Positions 45,230-54,365 are shown, numbered from the stretch's first letter. The stretch is DNA of 64,000 nt from Cupriavidus sp. D39 (GCF_026627925.1 NZ_JAPNLE010000009.1:1798001-1862000), one strand, 5' to 3'. Notes: generated from the letters alone by a model not told the origin. Numbers and translations: made by a program.

Positions 45230-46201
45230 TCAGCGCTTTTCCGTCAGGAACTTGACCTGCGGGCCACCTGCGTTCTTCTGCCGGCGCGTATTGCCATCCA
45301 GGCCGCCTTCCACCGCCCACTCGGCGAACATGGTCGGACCCGGCTCGAAATCGCGCGGCTCCCAGTCGGCGTCCAGCTGGTCCTCATCGGCGTAGTACTC
45401 GATCAGGCCGCCGGCCGGATTCTTGAAGTACCAGAAATACGCCGACGAAATCGGATGCCGGCCCGGGCCGAGCTGCGTATCCCAGCCGCTGCGCGACACA
45501 TGCAGGCCACCGCCGAACACCTCGTGGATGTCGCGCACGGTGAATGCCACATGGTTCAGGCCGCTCTTGGCCTGCGGCAGCTGCAACAGGAACAGGTCGT
45601 GGTGGCCGCCATCCGGCGCGCAGCGCAGGAAGGCGCCGCGGCCCGGATAGTGGTCCGACGGCACGAAGCCCAGCTTCTCGGTATAGAAGCGCTCGGTAGC
45701 GGCCACGTCCTTGACGAAGAAGACCACGTGCCCTACCTCGATCGGCGTGGCGCGTTCGTAGATCGGGCTGCGCTGGTTCAGGCGCGGCTTGTCGTTCCAT
45801 GTGTTCATGGCAGCGCACTCCACCTCGACGTCGTGCTTGCGGGTCAGCTGGAAACGCACGGTCAGGCCGTTGGGATCGATGCAGCCCACGCGCTCGCCGT
45901 GCTCACCCGCGCTGACGAAGCCCGGCTCGGCGCGGATGGCATCCGCGATTCGGTCCAGCGCGGCCTGCGTATCCACGCCCCACACCACTTCGCGCAGCGT
46001 CGGGCCGTCTTCCATCGCCGCCGGCAACGCCGGGTCGTCGGTGCGGCGCACCAGCACGCGGCAGCCGTTGAGCGTTTCGAAATCCAGCCCGGCCGGATCC
46101 TCGCGCACCAGCGTGAGGCCCCAGTCGGCGAAGAAGCGCCGGCAGGCGTCCAGGTCGTCGGCACCGTAGACGATCTCGTCGATGCCCAGAATCGTGTTCA
46201 T
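45230..46201 (-). CDS. Vicinal-oxygen-chelate extradiol dioxygenase
   Basis: 323 residues made of two glyoxalase/bleomycin-fold modules, the form of class I extradiol ring-cleavage dioxygenases. The C-terminal module carries the likely iron ligands: histidine in IEVGHVVFFVKD, histidine in LNHVAFTVRD and glutamate in GGLIEYYAD. A catechol-2,3-type meta cleavage of a dihydroxylated ring made by the Rieske oxygenase and SDR is the natural role. The start MNTILGIDEI has GGAGAGGG ahead; an upstream ATG (codon -17) is less likely. Confidence 0.88.
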   Translation of the reverse strand: MNTILGIDEIVYGADDLDACRRFFADWGLTLVREDPAGLDFETLNGCRVLVRRTDDPALPAAMEDGPTLREVVWGVDTQAALDRIADAIRAEPGFVSAGEHGERVGCIDPNGLTVRFQLTRKHDVEVECAAMNTWNDKPRLNQRSPIYERATPIEVGHVVFFVKDVAATERFYTEKLGFVPSDHYPGRGAFLRCAPDGGHHDLFLLQLPQAKSGLNHVAFTVRDIHEVFGGGLHVSRSGWDTQLGPGRHPISSAYFWYFKNPAGGLIEYYADEDQLDADWEPRDFEPGPTMFAEWAVEGGLDGNTRRQKNAGGPQVKFLTEKR

Positions 46202-46252
46202 TACCCTCTCCTGCTGTGTCGCTTTTGCAGCGTCCAATGTCGTCGTGCTCAC

Positions 46253-47725
46253 TTAGTTTGCCCACGGCAGCGGTTGTTCATGCATGCCCCAATACACGCT
46301 CTTCTGCTCCATGTACTGCAGGATGCCCAGTCGTCCTTTCTCGCGCCCCAGCCCGCTGTCGCGCCAGCCGCCGAACGGCGTCGAGATCGAGAACTGCTTG
46401 TACGTATTGATCCACACATTGCCGGCCTGCACCGCACGCGCAAAGCGCCAGGCGCGCTTGTAGTCGCGCGTCCACACGCCCGCCGCCAGCGCGTACACGC
46501 TGTCGTTGGCCTGCGCGATCAGGTCGTCCTCGTCGTCGAAGGCCATCGCCACCAGCACCGGCCCGAAGATTTCCTCCTGGCACACGCGGGCGCTGTTATC
46601 CAGCCCTTCGATAATGGTGGGCGTGTAGAAGTAGCCGTTCTCGCAACCCGCCACGGTGGGGCGCACACCGCCCGTGCGCAGCTGGCCGCCTTCGGACACG
46701 CCGAGCGCCACATACGATTCGATCGAGTCGCGATGCCGGTCGCTGATCAGCGGCCCCATCTGGGTACCCTCGTCGGCCGGATCGCCCACGCGCAGGCGCG
46801 CCGCGCCCGCTGCCAGGCGGTCCATGAAAGGCTCATACAAGGATCGTGCCACGAACAGGCGCGAGCCCGCGATGCACGACTCGCCCGAGGAACTGAAGAT
46901 GCCGTAGAGCACGCCGTTGACGGCATGGTCCAGGTCCGCATCCTCGAACACCATGGTGGGCGACTTGCCACCCAGTTCCAGCGACACCGGCATCATCTTG
47001 TCGGCGGCGATGTGGGCGATATGACGGCCCGTGGTGGTGCCGCCGGTAAAGGACACGCGGCGCACCAGCGGGTGCTTGGTAATGGCGTCGCCGATCACCG
47101 AGCCCTTGCCCGGCAGCACGCTGACGAGGCCCTTGGGCACGCCGGCTTCCTCGCAGATGGCCGCGAGTTCCAGCGCCATCAGCGGCGTGATCTCGGCGGG
47201 CTTGATCACCACCGCGTTGCCGGCGGCCAGCGCGGGCGCCAGCTTCTGCGCCTCGCTGGCGATGGGCGAGTTCCACGGCGTGATTGCCGCCACCACGCCC
47301 ATGGCTTCGTGCACGCTCATGGTGAGGAAATCACCACGAGCGGGCGTGAGCGTCTCCTCCAGCGTTTCGCACGCCGCCGCGAAGAACTGGAAGGTGCCGG
47401 CGGCGCTGGCCACCAGCGCGCGCGTCTCGCTGATGGGCTTGCCGTTGTCCAGGCGCTGGCGCTGAGCGAGAGGCTCGGCGCGCGCGCGGATCAGGTCGGC
47501 CACGCGATGCAGCACGGCAGCGCGCTCGTGCGGCTTGCGTTGTGCCCAGCCGCTGGTGAGGAACGCGCGATGCGCGCCCTGCACGGCCTCTTCCACGTCG
47601 TCCAGGCTGGCCGCGTTCAGTTCCGCGACGACCTCGCCGGTGGCCGGGTAGCGCGTGGCGTAGCGCTCGCCGCCGCCCAGGCGCCACTGGCCTGCGATAC
47701 AGATGGGGAGAATCTCTTGCTTCAT
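46253..47725 (-). CDS. NAD(P)-dependent aldehyde dehydrogenase
   Basis: 490 residues, full length. The cofactor region TPWNSPIASEAQKLAPALAAGN lies near 155, catalytic glutamate is in LELGGKSPT near 255 and the nucleophilic cysteine in SSGESCIAGSRLF near 290. It resembles 2-hydroxymuconic-semialdehyde or betaine-aldehyde dehydrogenases. After meta cleavage it could oxidise the semialdehyde or the aldehyde released later. It lies between the aspartate-dehydrogenase-like gene and the extradiol dioxygenase gene. Confidence 0.93.
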   Translation of the reverse strand: MKQEILPICIAGQWRLGGGERYATRYPATGEVVAELNAASLDDVEEAVQGAHRAFLTSGWAQRKPHERAAVLHRVADLIRARAEPLAQRQRLDNGKPISETRALVASAAGTFQFFAAACETLEETLTPARGDFLTMSVHEAMGVVAAITPWNSPIASEAQKLAPALAAGNAVVIKPAEITPLMALELAAICEEAGVPKGLVSVLPGKGSVIGDAITKHPLVRRVSFTGGTTTGRHIAHIAADKMMPVSLELGGKSPTMVFEDADLDHAVNGVLYGIFSSSGESCIAGSRLFVARSLYEPFMDRLAAGAARLRVGDPADEGTQMGPLISDRHRDSIESYVALGVSEGGQLRTGGVRPTVAGCENGYFYTPTIIEGLDNSARVCQEEIFGPVLVAMAFDDEDDLIAQANDSVYALAAGVWTRDYKRAWRFARAVQAGNVWINTYKQFSISTPFGGWRDSGLGREKGRLGILQYMEQKSVYWGMHEQPLPWAN

Positions 47726-47755
47726 GATGATTGCCTTGCTGCGCCTGTTGGCTGC

Positions 47756-48562
47756 TTAAATCGACATGGCGTGGGCACGGTTGCCCAGCGCACGCACCAC
47801 GCTGAACACTGTCAACGCAGAAGTCTTGGGGTTCGCTGCCAGCGGCTTGCCGCGCATGGTCAGCTCGAATCCACCGAAGGCGCCGCGCGCTTCCACGTGG
47901 TGCACGTTTTCATCCACGCCCGGATCCGCCAGCAGCTTGACCTGCGTGTGGTCCAGCCCAAGGCCGGCCATCGACAGCGTGGCCGCCACGTTGGCGTTCT
48001 TCGGGTAGAGCCGCGCCGCTTCGCGTGCGGTGCCTTCGAAGATCACCGTGGCTTCGGTCAGCGCAGCAAGGTCGAACATCGCCTCGGCCGGCGTGTCCTT
48101 CCACGCGCCGGGCGGCTTGCGCCCGGTGTAGACCACCGAGTCCAGCCCGCCCACGCGCGCTGCCGCCAGTGCGTCGATGGCGCCGATGGCGCCGGAGAGC
48201 AACTGCACTTGCGTGCCGCCGCGCCGTGCCGCCGCCTCCAGCCGCTCGGCCAGGCCCGGCTCGGAAAGCGCGCCCACCGACACCACCATGCAGGCGATGC
48301 CGCGCTCCAGCGCCGGCACGATGTGCTCTTCCAGCGCATGGTGGCCGGCGCACTCCACCAGCAGGTCAGGCCGTCCGTCCGCCTGGCTCAGGCAGGTGGC
48401 AACCCGTGCGTGCGGCGCCAGCGCCGAGACATCATGGCGGGCCTGGTCCATCTGGGCCTCGGGCACCACCACCACGTCGAACACCACGTCCGGATCGCTC
48501 TTGAGCAGTTCGAGCACACCGCGCCCGATCGCTCCGCATCCCACCATCGACACGTGCAGCAT
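47756..48562 (-). CDS. Aspartate-dehydrogenase-like (NadX family) oxidoreductase
   Basis: 268 residues. The N-terminal Rossmann loop is VGCGAIGRGVLELL; the central LVECAGHHALEEHI and the C-terminal catalytic region around GLDHTQVKLLADPG resemble L-aspartate dehydrogenase/NadX. No nadA or nadC is near, and the gene is embedded in an aromatic operon, so NAD synthesis is unlikely. It may instead reduce an imino or oxo acid formed in the pathway. GGGAGAC precedes the ATG and it starts 12 bases after the TPP gene. Confidence 0.88.
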   Translation of the reverse strand: MLHVSMVGCGAIGRGVLELLKSDPDVVFDVVVVPEAQMDQARHDVSALAPHARVATCLSQADGRPDLLVECAGHHALEEHIVPALERGIACMVVSVGALSEPGLAERLEAAARRGGTQVQLLSGAIGAIDALAAARVGGLDSVVYTGRKPPGAWKDTPAEAMFDLAALTEATVIFEGTAREAARLYPKNANVAATLSMAGLGLDHTQVKLLADPGVDENVHHVEARGAFGGFELTMRGKPLAANPKTSALTVFSVVRALGNRAHAMSI

Positions 48563-48574
48563 GTTGCGTCTCCC

Positions 48575-50296
48575 TCAGGCGGTCACGGTGCTGCGTTCGG
48601 CCGCGCGTGCGGTCTTCTCAGCGTCGGCGTCGGCTTCCTTGTTGACCGGCGGGCCTGCGAACGCGGTCTTGAAGGTGCCGATGGACAGCATGTCGATCTC
48701 CAGCAGGAACGGACCGGGTTCGATGGTGGCTTCTTCCAGTGCCGCACCAACGTCCGCCAGGTTGCTGACGCGGCGATGGCGCAGCGCCAGCGATTGCGAC
48801 AGTTGCGCGTAGTCCGGCGTATGCAGGTCCACGTAGTGGCGCCGTCCGCCGTACTGCGCGTCCTGGATGTTCTTGATCACGCCGTAGCCCTTGTCGTTCA
48901 TCAGCACGAAGACCACGTCGGCACGCTCCTGCACAGCCGTGGCGAGCTCACCCAGGTTCAGGATGAAACCGCCGTCGCCGGCCAGGCAGAACGTCTTCTT
49001 GCCGGATGCCGTGACAGCCGCGCCCACCGCGGCGCCGATGCCCATCGCCAGGCCCTGGCCGATGCCGCCGCCCAGCGCGTGCACGCCGGCACGGGAGTCG
49101 AAGATGCGCAGTTGGCGATTGCCCCAGGTGCTGTTGGAGACGGTGACGTCGCGCACCCAGTTGAAGTTGCGGCCGACGGCGCCTTGCAGCGCTTCGACCA
49201 GCGCCGAGTACGGGCCAAGGCCGTCGATCAGGCCACCCATGGCGGTCTCATGCGCGCGGCGCAGATCAGCGGCGAAGTTCGGGTCCACCTTGAGCTTGCC
49301 TTCCAGGCGATCGGCCAGGCCGTCGAGTGCCAGCGCTGCATCGCCACTGGCGAAGTAGTCGCTCTGGTAGCAACGGCCCTCGGCGGAGGCATCGGCGTCC
49401 ACGCGGAACAGCGGGCGCGGCAGCTTCAGTTCGTACTTCAGCGTTTCATTGCCGCGCAGGCGCGAGCCGACCACCAGCATGGCGTCGCAGGTCTGGTAGA
49501 ACTGCTCCACCGGCTTGTGCAGGTTGAAGGCACCCAGCGAGCGGGGATCGTCTTCTGCCACGATGCCGCGGCCTTGCGTGCTGGTGACCACGCCAAAGCC
49601 CAGCGCCAGCAGGCGCTTGACCTGCGCGCCGGCGTGGCGTGCGCCGCCGCCCAGCCACAGCAGCGGGCGCTTTGCCTTTGACAGGCGCTCGGCCAGTTCG
49701 TCCAGCGCATGGGCCGACGGCACATGGGTGGGAATCGCCAGCGGGCGCAGGTCGGTCGGCATCGGGATCAGCGCGGCCTGGATGTCGATGGGGATTTCCA
49801 CGCTGACGGGGCCGGTCGGCGCGGTCAGCGCGGTTTGCACGGCGAGCTTGATGGTGCTCAGCGCGGTATCGGCGCTGCGGATGCGGAACGCGGCCTTCGA
49901 GATGGCCTTCAGCATGGTCAACTGATCCGGCGCCTCGTGGATGTAGGCCAGGCTCTGGTCCAGGTACGGCGTTTCGATCTGGCCGGTCAGGTGCAGCAGC
50001 GGCGTGCCGGCGGTCAGTGCTTCGACCATGGCGCCGGCGGCGTTGCCCGCAGCGGTACCGGTGCTGGTCAGGCACACGCCGAGGCCACCGGTGGTGCGGG
50101 CGCAGGCGTCGGCCATATTGGTGCCGCCGGCTTCGCCGCGCGCGGGGACGAAGCGGATCTTGCCGCGCTCGCCCATCGCGTCGAGGATGGGCATGTTGTG
50201 GATCGAGATCACGCCGAACGCAGCCTTGACGCCGCATTGTTCGAGGAAGGCGGCGATGGCGTAGCCCACCGTGACTTGTTTCTGTTCGTTACGCAT
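48575..50296 (-). CDS. Thiamine-diphosphate enzyme (acetolactate synthase/benzoylformate decarboxylase family)
   Basis: 573 residues in three domains. The catalytic glutamate is in VPARGEAGGTNMADACART near residue 51, the central domain begins near 195, and the ThDP/Mg motif GDGGFILNLGELATAVQERADVVFVLMN is near 425. Family members decarboxylate 2-oxo acids or join aldehydes. In a meta-cleavage operon it may process an aryl-2-oxo acid. Its ATG overlaps the upstream SDR stop (ATGCGTAA). A longer frame to 50605 is noise within that SDR. Confidence 0.9.
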   Translation of the reverse strand: MRNEQKQVTVGYAIAAFLEQCGVKAAFGVISIHNMPILDAMGERGKIRFVPARGEAGGTNMADACARTTGGLGVCLTSTGTAAGNAAGAMVEALTAGTPLLHLTGQIETPYLDQSLAYIHEAPDQLTMLKAISKAAFRIRSADTALSTIKLAVQTALTAPTGPVSVEIPIDIQAALIPMPTDLRPLAIPTHVPSAHALDELAERLSKAKRPLLWLGGGARHAGAQVKRLLALGFGVVTSTQGRGIVAEDDPRSLGAFNLHKPVEQFYQTCDAMLVVGSRLRGNETLKYELKLPRPLFRVDADASAEGRCYQSDYFASGDAALALDGLADRLEGKLKVDPNFAADLRRAHETAMGGLIDGLGPYSALVEALQGAVGRNFNWVRDVTVSNSTWGNRQLRIFDSRAGVHALGGGIGQGLAMGIGAAVGAAVTASGKKTFCLAGDGGFILNLGELATAVQERADVVFVLMNDKGYGVIKNIQDAQYGGRRHYVDLHTPDYAQLSQSLALRHRRVSNLADVGAALEEATIEPGPFLLEIDMLSIGTFKTAFAGPPVNKEADADAEKTARAAERSTVTA

Positions 50297-51092
50297 GACG
50301 GGAAAGTCCTCCGGAAATATCGATATGGCTGCCCGTGGTGTACGAAGACAACGGCGAGGCAAGGAACAGGATCGCGCGCGCGGCTTCCTGCGGCAGGCCA
50401 AGACGGCCAAGTTGAATATGTTTTTGCTGCGCCAGGCGCGCGGTCCACGCGGCCCAGTCGAGGTCGCGCTCGGCTTGCGGGCGCGCTTCGAAACGGCGGC
50501 GCCACTGGCCCGACTCGACCAGGCCGAGCAGGATGCCGTTGACGCGGATGCCCTTGGGGGCGAATTCGGTAGCCAGCGAGCGCACCAGGTTATGCACGCC
50601 GGCACGCGCTGCCGACGTTGCCACCATATGCGGCTCGGGTTGCACGGCCAGCAGCGAGTTCACGCAGACGATGGCGGCGCTGTCCGAGCGCTCCAGCTGC
50701 GCAAGGAATGCACGCGTGGCATGGATCACCGAGAAAAACTTGAGCTGCAATTCTTCGAGCCATGCCGCGTCCTCGGTGTTCGCGAAGGTGGACACGCGGC
50801 CCTGCCCTGCGTTGTTGACCAGCATGTCGGCCGGGCCGAGCGCAGCCTCGCTGGCGGCGGCGAAGTCTGCCACCTGGGCGGGATCCAGCACGTCGCAGGC
50901 AGCGGCGTACAGTCGCGCATCGGGAAAGCGTGCGCGCAGGCCGCTTTCCGCTTCGCGCAGCCGCGCTTCGTTGCGCCCGCACAGCGCCACCGCGGCGCGC
51001 GACTCCAGCAGTTGTTCGACGGTGGCCAGGCCGATGCCCGAGGATCCACCCGTGACGACGGCAACCTTGCCGTCGAGTTCAATCATGGACAT
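50289..51092 (-). CDS. Short-chain dehydrogenase/reductase
   Basis: 267 residues. The cofactor loop VVTGGSSGIGLATVE lies near residue 12, NNAGQGRVS near 90, and the active-site region VNSLLAVQPEPHMVATSAARAG near 140 lacks the usual YxxxK: methionine/valine occupy the place of the tyrosine. That makes normal dehydrogenase chemistry doubtful, or the family is divergent. It lies five bases after iclR copy 2 and is coupled to the TPP gene. ATG 51092 has GAGG close by; two other in-frame ATGs flank it. Confidence 0.85.
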   Translation of the reverse strand: MSMIELDGKVAVVTGGSSGIGLATVEQLLESRAAVALCGRNEARLREAESGLRARFPDARLYAAACDVLDPAQVADFAAASEAALGPADMLVNNAGQGRVSTFANTEDAAWLEELQLKFFSVIHATRAFLAQLERSDSAAIVCVNSLLAVQPEPHMVATSAARAGVHNLVRSLATEFAPKGIRVNGILLGLVESGQWRRRFEARPQAERDLDWAAWTARLAQQKHIQLGRLGLPQEAARAILFLASPLSSYTTGSHIDISGGLSRHA

Positions 51093-51097
51093 CGTCC

Positions 51098-51928
51098 TCA
51101 CTCCCGATACAGGTTGACCACCTTGCCGTGCTCGCGCGGCCGGTAGTCCAGCAGGCGAGACAGCTCGCCCGCGGTGTCTCTGACTTTCTCTTCCATCATG
51201 TCCAGTTGCTCCGGATCGATGCGCGAGGCCGGGATGGTCACGCCGAGCGCGGCCACCACCTTGCAGCTGCGGTCACGCACAGGCGCCGCGATGGTCGAGA
51301 TGCTGGCCTCGAAGAAGGCTTCCTGCAGCACCACGCCGCGTTCGCGGTCGCGCTGCACCATCTCGAACAGTTCTTCGACCGTGCCTGGCGTGCTGGGCGA
51401 GAACGCTTCGAGGCGCGGCTCGGGATAGAGCTGGCGCAACTCGGCCAGCGTCAGGTCCTCGAGCAGCACGCGCCCAAGCACGGTGGCGTGCGCCGGCAGG
51501 CGGGTGCCCACGGTGACCGAACTGCTGAACGGCGTGGGCGCCACCGACTTGGCCACATAGACGATCGAGCGGCCGTCGCGCACCACCAGGTTGCACGGGT
51601 AGCGGATGTCGTCGCGCAACCGGTCCAGCAGCGGGCGCCCCAACTCGGTGAGTTCCAGCGAAGCCAGGTACTCGAAGCCCAGGCGCAGCACGGCCATGCC
51701 GAGACGGTAGTCGCGCCCGCCGTCGGTGCGCTCGACAAAGCCCATCGACTCCAGCGTGGCCAGCAGGCGGAACACGGTTGAGCGCGGCACCTTGAGCCGG
51801 CGCGCCAGGTCGGCCGCCGACAGGGTACGGTCGCGCCGGCTGAACTCGGCCAGCAGGCGCAGGCCGCGTTCCAGTCCGGGCACGATGTACTTGTCCTGGG
51901 TGTCTTCCAACAGGCGTTCTTGCGTCAT
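51098..51928 (-). CDS. IclR family transcriptional regulator (copy 2)
   Basis: 276 residues with an N-terminal winged helix (TLSAADLARRLKVPRSTVFRLL, about 37-58) and a C-terminal effector domain. It is nearly the same protein as copy 1 at 33390-34211 and sits inside the twelve-gene operon, so it is probably autoregulated with it. IclR regulators of aromatic pathways respond to pathway substrates and may activate or repress. Upstream is only the 59-bp spacer with a hairpin after the cupin gene. Confidence 0.93.
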   Translation of the reverse strand: MTQERLLEDTQDKYIVPGLERGLRLLAEFSRRDRTLSAADLARRLKVPRSTVFRLLATLESMGFVERTDGGRDYRLGMAVLRLGFEYLASLELTELGRPLLDRLRDDIRYPCNLVVRDGRSIVYVAKSVAPTPFSSSVTVGTRLPAHATVLGRVLLEDLTLAELRQLYPEPRLEAFSPSTPGTVEELFEMVQRDRERGVVLQEAFFEASISTIAAPVRDRSCKVVAALGVTIPASRIDPEQLDMMEEKVRDTAGELSRLLDYRPREHGKVVNLYRE

Positions 51929-51950
51929 GAGTGGGCTCGTGTTTCAACTT

Positions 51951-51978
51951 GGCCGGCGCCTGGGCTGCAGCGCCGGCC
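51951..51978 (-). terminator. Hairpin between cupin and iclR copy 2
   Basis: GGCCGGCGC-N10-GCGCCGGCC is a perfect 9-bp stem nine bases past the cupin stop codon, with no T-run. It may lower regulator expression relative to the upstream enzymes. Confidence 0.5.
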
Positions 51979-51987
51979 GCGTGCGGT

Positions 51988-52524
51988 TCAGCGCTTGACC
52001 TTGGTAAGCGGATGCTCGGGCGGGTACGTCGGCGTGATCGGCTTCTTGGCGCCGAGCATCACGCACATCAGCGCGTCTTCCTCGCCGATGTTGATTTCCT
52101 CGCGGTACACGCCCGGCGGCACCGAGACCAGGTCGCGGTCGGTCAGGATGGTTTCGAATCGCTCGCCGTCCTTTTCCAGGATCAGCTTGATCTTGCCGCG
52201 CATGACGAAGAAGACTTCTTCCACGTCCGTGTGCAGGTGCGACGGGCCTTCGTGGCCGGCCGGGATGATCATGGTCGAGAAGGTGAAGTTTTCGGACGGC
52301 ACGGTATTGGTGTCGGTGGCCACGCCGGTGCCGCCGGTGCCGAGGTAACGCATCTGCGCACGGCGATACTTGGGATCGTAATCAGCCTGGAACTTCAGTG
52401 CGTCCCAGTCGTAGCGGCGGGTGGAGAAGCGCGCAACGCGGCTCTCCATCCACTGGTCAAAGGAAGCGCCGGACGGCTGCTCCCAGGAACGCTTGATGTT
52501 TTCTTGTTGGGAAAGATCGCTCAT
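51988..52524 (-). CDS. Cupin-domain protein
   Basis: 178 residues with a single cupin barrel. Motif 1 is IIPAGHEGPSHLHTDVEEVFFVMRG near residue 88: two histidines and a glutamate suitable for metal binding. Motif 2 (SVPPGVYREEINIG) lacks the usual histidine. It could be a metal-dependent dioxygenase, isomerase or simple binding protein. It sits between two SDR/Rieske genes and the regulator. AAGGAATCC lies before the ATG. Confidence 0.85.
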   Translation of the reverse strand: MSDLSQQENIKRSWEQPSGASFDQWMESRVARFSTRRYDWDALKFQADYDPKYRRAQMRYLGTGGTGVATDTNTVPSENFTFSTMIIPAGHEGPSHLHTDVEEVFFVMRGKIKLILEKDGERFETILTDRDLVSVPPGVYREEINIGEEDALMCVMLGAKKPITPTYPPEHPLTKVKR

Positions 52525-52540
52525 TTGGATTCCTTCTAGC

Positions 52541-53311
52541 TCAGTGCATGACGAAGCCGCCGTTGACGGCCAGCGTCTGGCCCGTCACGAAGCGGGACAG
52601 GTCGGAGAGGGCAAACAGCACGGCCCCGGAAACATCCTCGGGTAGCTGCTCGCGGGAGATCGCGCGTTGCTCGCGATAAAGGTCGCGCCTGTTCTGCGGC
52701 ACGTATTCGGTGGCCTCCACCAGGGTCAGCCCCGGTGCGATGGCATTGACGGTGATCTGGTCGTCGCCCAGCTCGCGCGCCAGCGAACGGGTCATGCCGA
52801 TGATCGCGCTCTTGCTGGCCACATACGCCAGCAGGTTGGGCGCGCCCCACAGCGGCGTGTCGGAAGCGAGGTTGATGATGGCGCCGCGGCCCGAGGCGCG
52901 CAGCGCCGGCAGGCAGGCGGTGGTCATCAGCCAGGTGCCGCGCACGTTGATGTTCATCACGCGGTCCCAGGTGGCGATGTCGATGGCGCTGGCGTCGCGG
53001 CCGCCGGAGTCGGTCACCGCGGCGTTGTTGACCAGGCCGTCCAGGCCGCCGAGCCCGGCCGCCGCGGCGGTGGCGCAAGCGCTCACCGATTCGGGGTTGC
53101 CCAGGTCGAGCGCGAACGGCAGCACTTTCAGCCCACGGGCCTGCAACGCAGCCGCTTCCTCATGCAAGCGGTCCGCGAGGATGTCGGCCATGGCGACGGC
53201 GGCGCCGGCTTCGGCAATCGCGGTGGCAAAGGCCAGGCCAAGCCCGCGCGCCGCGCCGGTCACCAGCACGCGGCGGCCGGCCAGCAGGTTGTTGCGGTCG
53301 AGCTCAGGCAT
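52541..53311 (-). CDS. Short-chain dehydrogenase/reductase, probable cis-dihydrodiol-type dehydrogenase
   Basis: 256 residues. VTGAARGLGLAFATAIAE near residue 16 binds the cofactor, NNAAVTDSG lies near 90, and the complete active site is visible in NLASDTPLWGAPNLLAYVASKSAIIG (Ser, Tyr, Lys) near 140-160. Its ATG overlaps the Rieske stop by eight bases, so it is translationally coupled to the oxygenase. That makes rearomatisation of the diol product its natural role, by inference. Confidence 0.9.
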   Translation of the reverse strand: MPELDRNNLLAGRRVLVTGAARGLGLAFATAIAEAGAAVAMADILADRLHEEAAALQARGLKVLPFALDLGNPESVSACATAAAAGLGGLDGLVNNAAVTDSGGRDASAIDIATWDRVMNINVRGTWLMTTACLPALRASGRGAIINLASDTPLWGAPNLLAYVASKSAIIGMTRSLARELGDDQITVNAIAPGLTLVEATEYVPQNRRDLYREQRAISREQLPEDVSGAVLFALSDLSRFVTGQTLAVNGGFVMH

Positions 53312-54365
53312 GGTTAGCCACCCCGCCCGCGCCTACGGACTTCAACATGGCGACCGGCTCGTCGGCGACTTCCTGGTCGGCACGGCGGCGCAGCAGGCGG
53401 CGCACGCGGGTGATGCCGACATCGTGCTGGTACAGCGTTTCATGCTCACGCGCATTCGGCGCCATCATTTCCAGCACCACGCGGTCCTGCTCCAGCACAT
53501 CCCAGTGCAGGCCTTCCAGGCGGTTGCGGTACAGGAAGCGCCAGACATCGCGCTCCCAGCCTTGCACGTGACGAGTGCGCCAGAAGAACACCATGCAGTG
53601 CTCCTCATCCACCGGCGTGGCGATGCCAACGATGCCAAAGGGACCGCCCGGCCCCACCTTGGCGCGATAGGGAATCGCCAGGCGCAGCCACATCGTGCCG
53701 GTCTCGCCGAACTCCACCCAGTCGAAGTTCACGCCGCGCTGGCCGGTCTTCTCGAACACCAGGCCGGTGTCGGTCTCGCGCACGGCCATCACAGCCTGCT
53801 TTTCGCCGCTGGCCATCGAGTGCGACACCGCGTGCAGGTAGGCGCCGTGCATCGGGTCCATGACGTTGTCGATGGCGTAGCGGTAGTTGCAGTCCCAGTG
53901 CGCCACGCACAGGAAATTGGTGTGCTCCTCGCTTTCCAGTTCTTCCGGCAGGCGCAGCGCATCGGCTTGCACCGGAGCGCGTTCACCGAACCACAGGAAG
54001 ATGGCGCCGGCTTTTTCCTGCACCGGGTAGCTGCGCACGCAGGTCTTGCCTTCCAGCGGGCAGCTGTCCACGGCCGGCACGCTCTTGACCTGGCCATCGC
54101 CGCCCACTTCCACGCCGTGGTACCAGCATGCCACGCGATCGCCAAGGTTCCAGCCCATCGACAGGCGCGCGCCGCGGTGCGGGCAGCGATCTTCCAGCGC
54201 GTGCACCTGGCCTTCGCCATCGCGCCACAGCACGATGTTCTGGCCCAGGCGCGTGATGCCGATCGGTGCATGCGTGACCGCCCACGCGGCCGATACCGGA
54301 TACCAGTAGTTATGCAGGCCGGTGTTCAGGCGCGCCTCAGCACGCGCTTGCTTGTTCGATTCCAT
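53304..54365 (-). CDS. Rieske non-heme iron oxygenase, alpha subunit
   Basis: 353 residues. The Rieske [2Fe-2S] cluster ligands are C61, H63, C80 and H83 (CPHR... CWYH). The mononuclear iron site is in DNVMDPMHGAYLH, with H173 and H178 and bridging aspartate near 166-170. The N-terminus HNYWYPVSAAW resembles the carbazole/vanillate-type single-subunit oxygenases, and no beta-subunit gene is present. It would use the reductase encoded at 44179. Substrate unknown. A longer frame to 54668 overlaps the HTH-like gene and is rejected. Confidence 0.93.
   Translation of the reverse strand: MESNKQARAEARLNTGLHNYWYPVSAAWAVTHAPIGITRLGQNIVLWRDGEGQVHALEDRCPHRGARLSMGWNLGDRVACWYHGVEVGGDGQVKSVPAVDSCPLEGKTCVRSYPVQEKAGAIFLWFGERAPVQADALRLPEELESEEHTNFLCVAHWDCNYRYAIDNVMDPMHGAYLHAVSHSMASGEKQAVMAVRETDTGLVFEKTGQRGVNFDWVEFGETGTMWLRLAIPYRAKVGPGGPFGIVGIATPVDEEHCMVFFWRTRHVQGWERDVWRFLYRNRLEGLHWDVLEQDRVVLEMMAPNAREHETLYQHDVGITRVRRLLRRRADQEVADEPVAMLKSVGAGGVANHA

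Noticed and set aside
44990..49681. A 1563-codon + strand frame across the second catabolic island
   Set aside because: It is antisense to five recognisable enzymes and its product is low-complexity His/Arg/Gln sequence; a GC-content artefact, not a giant protein.
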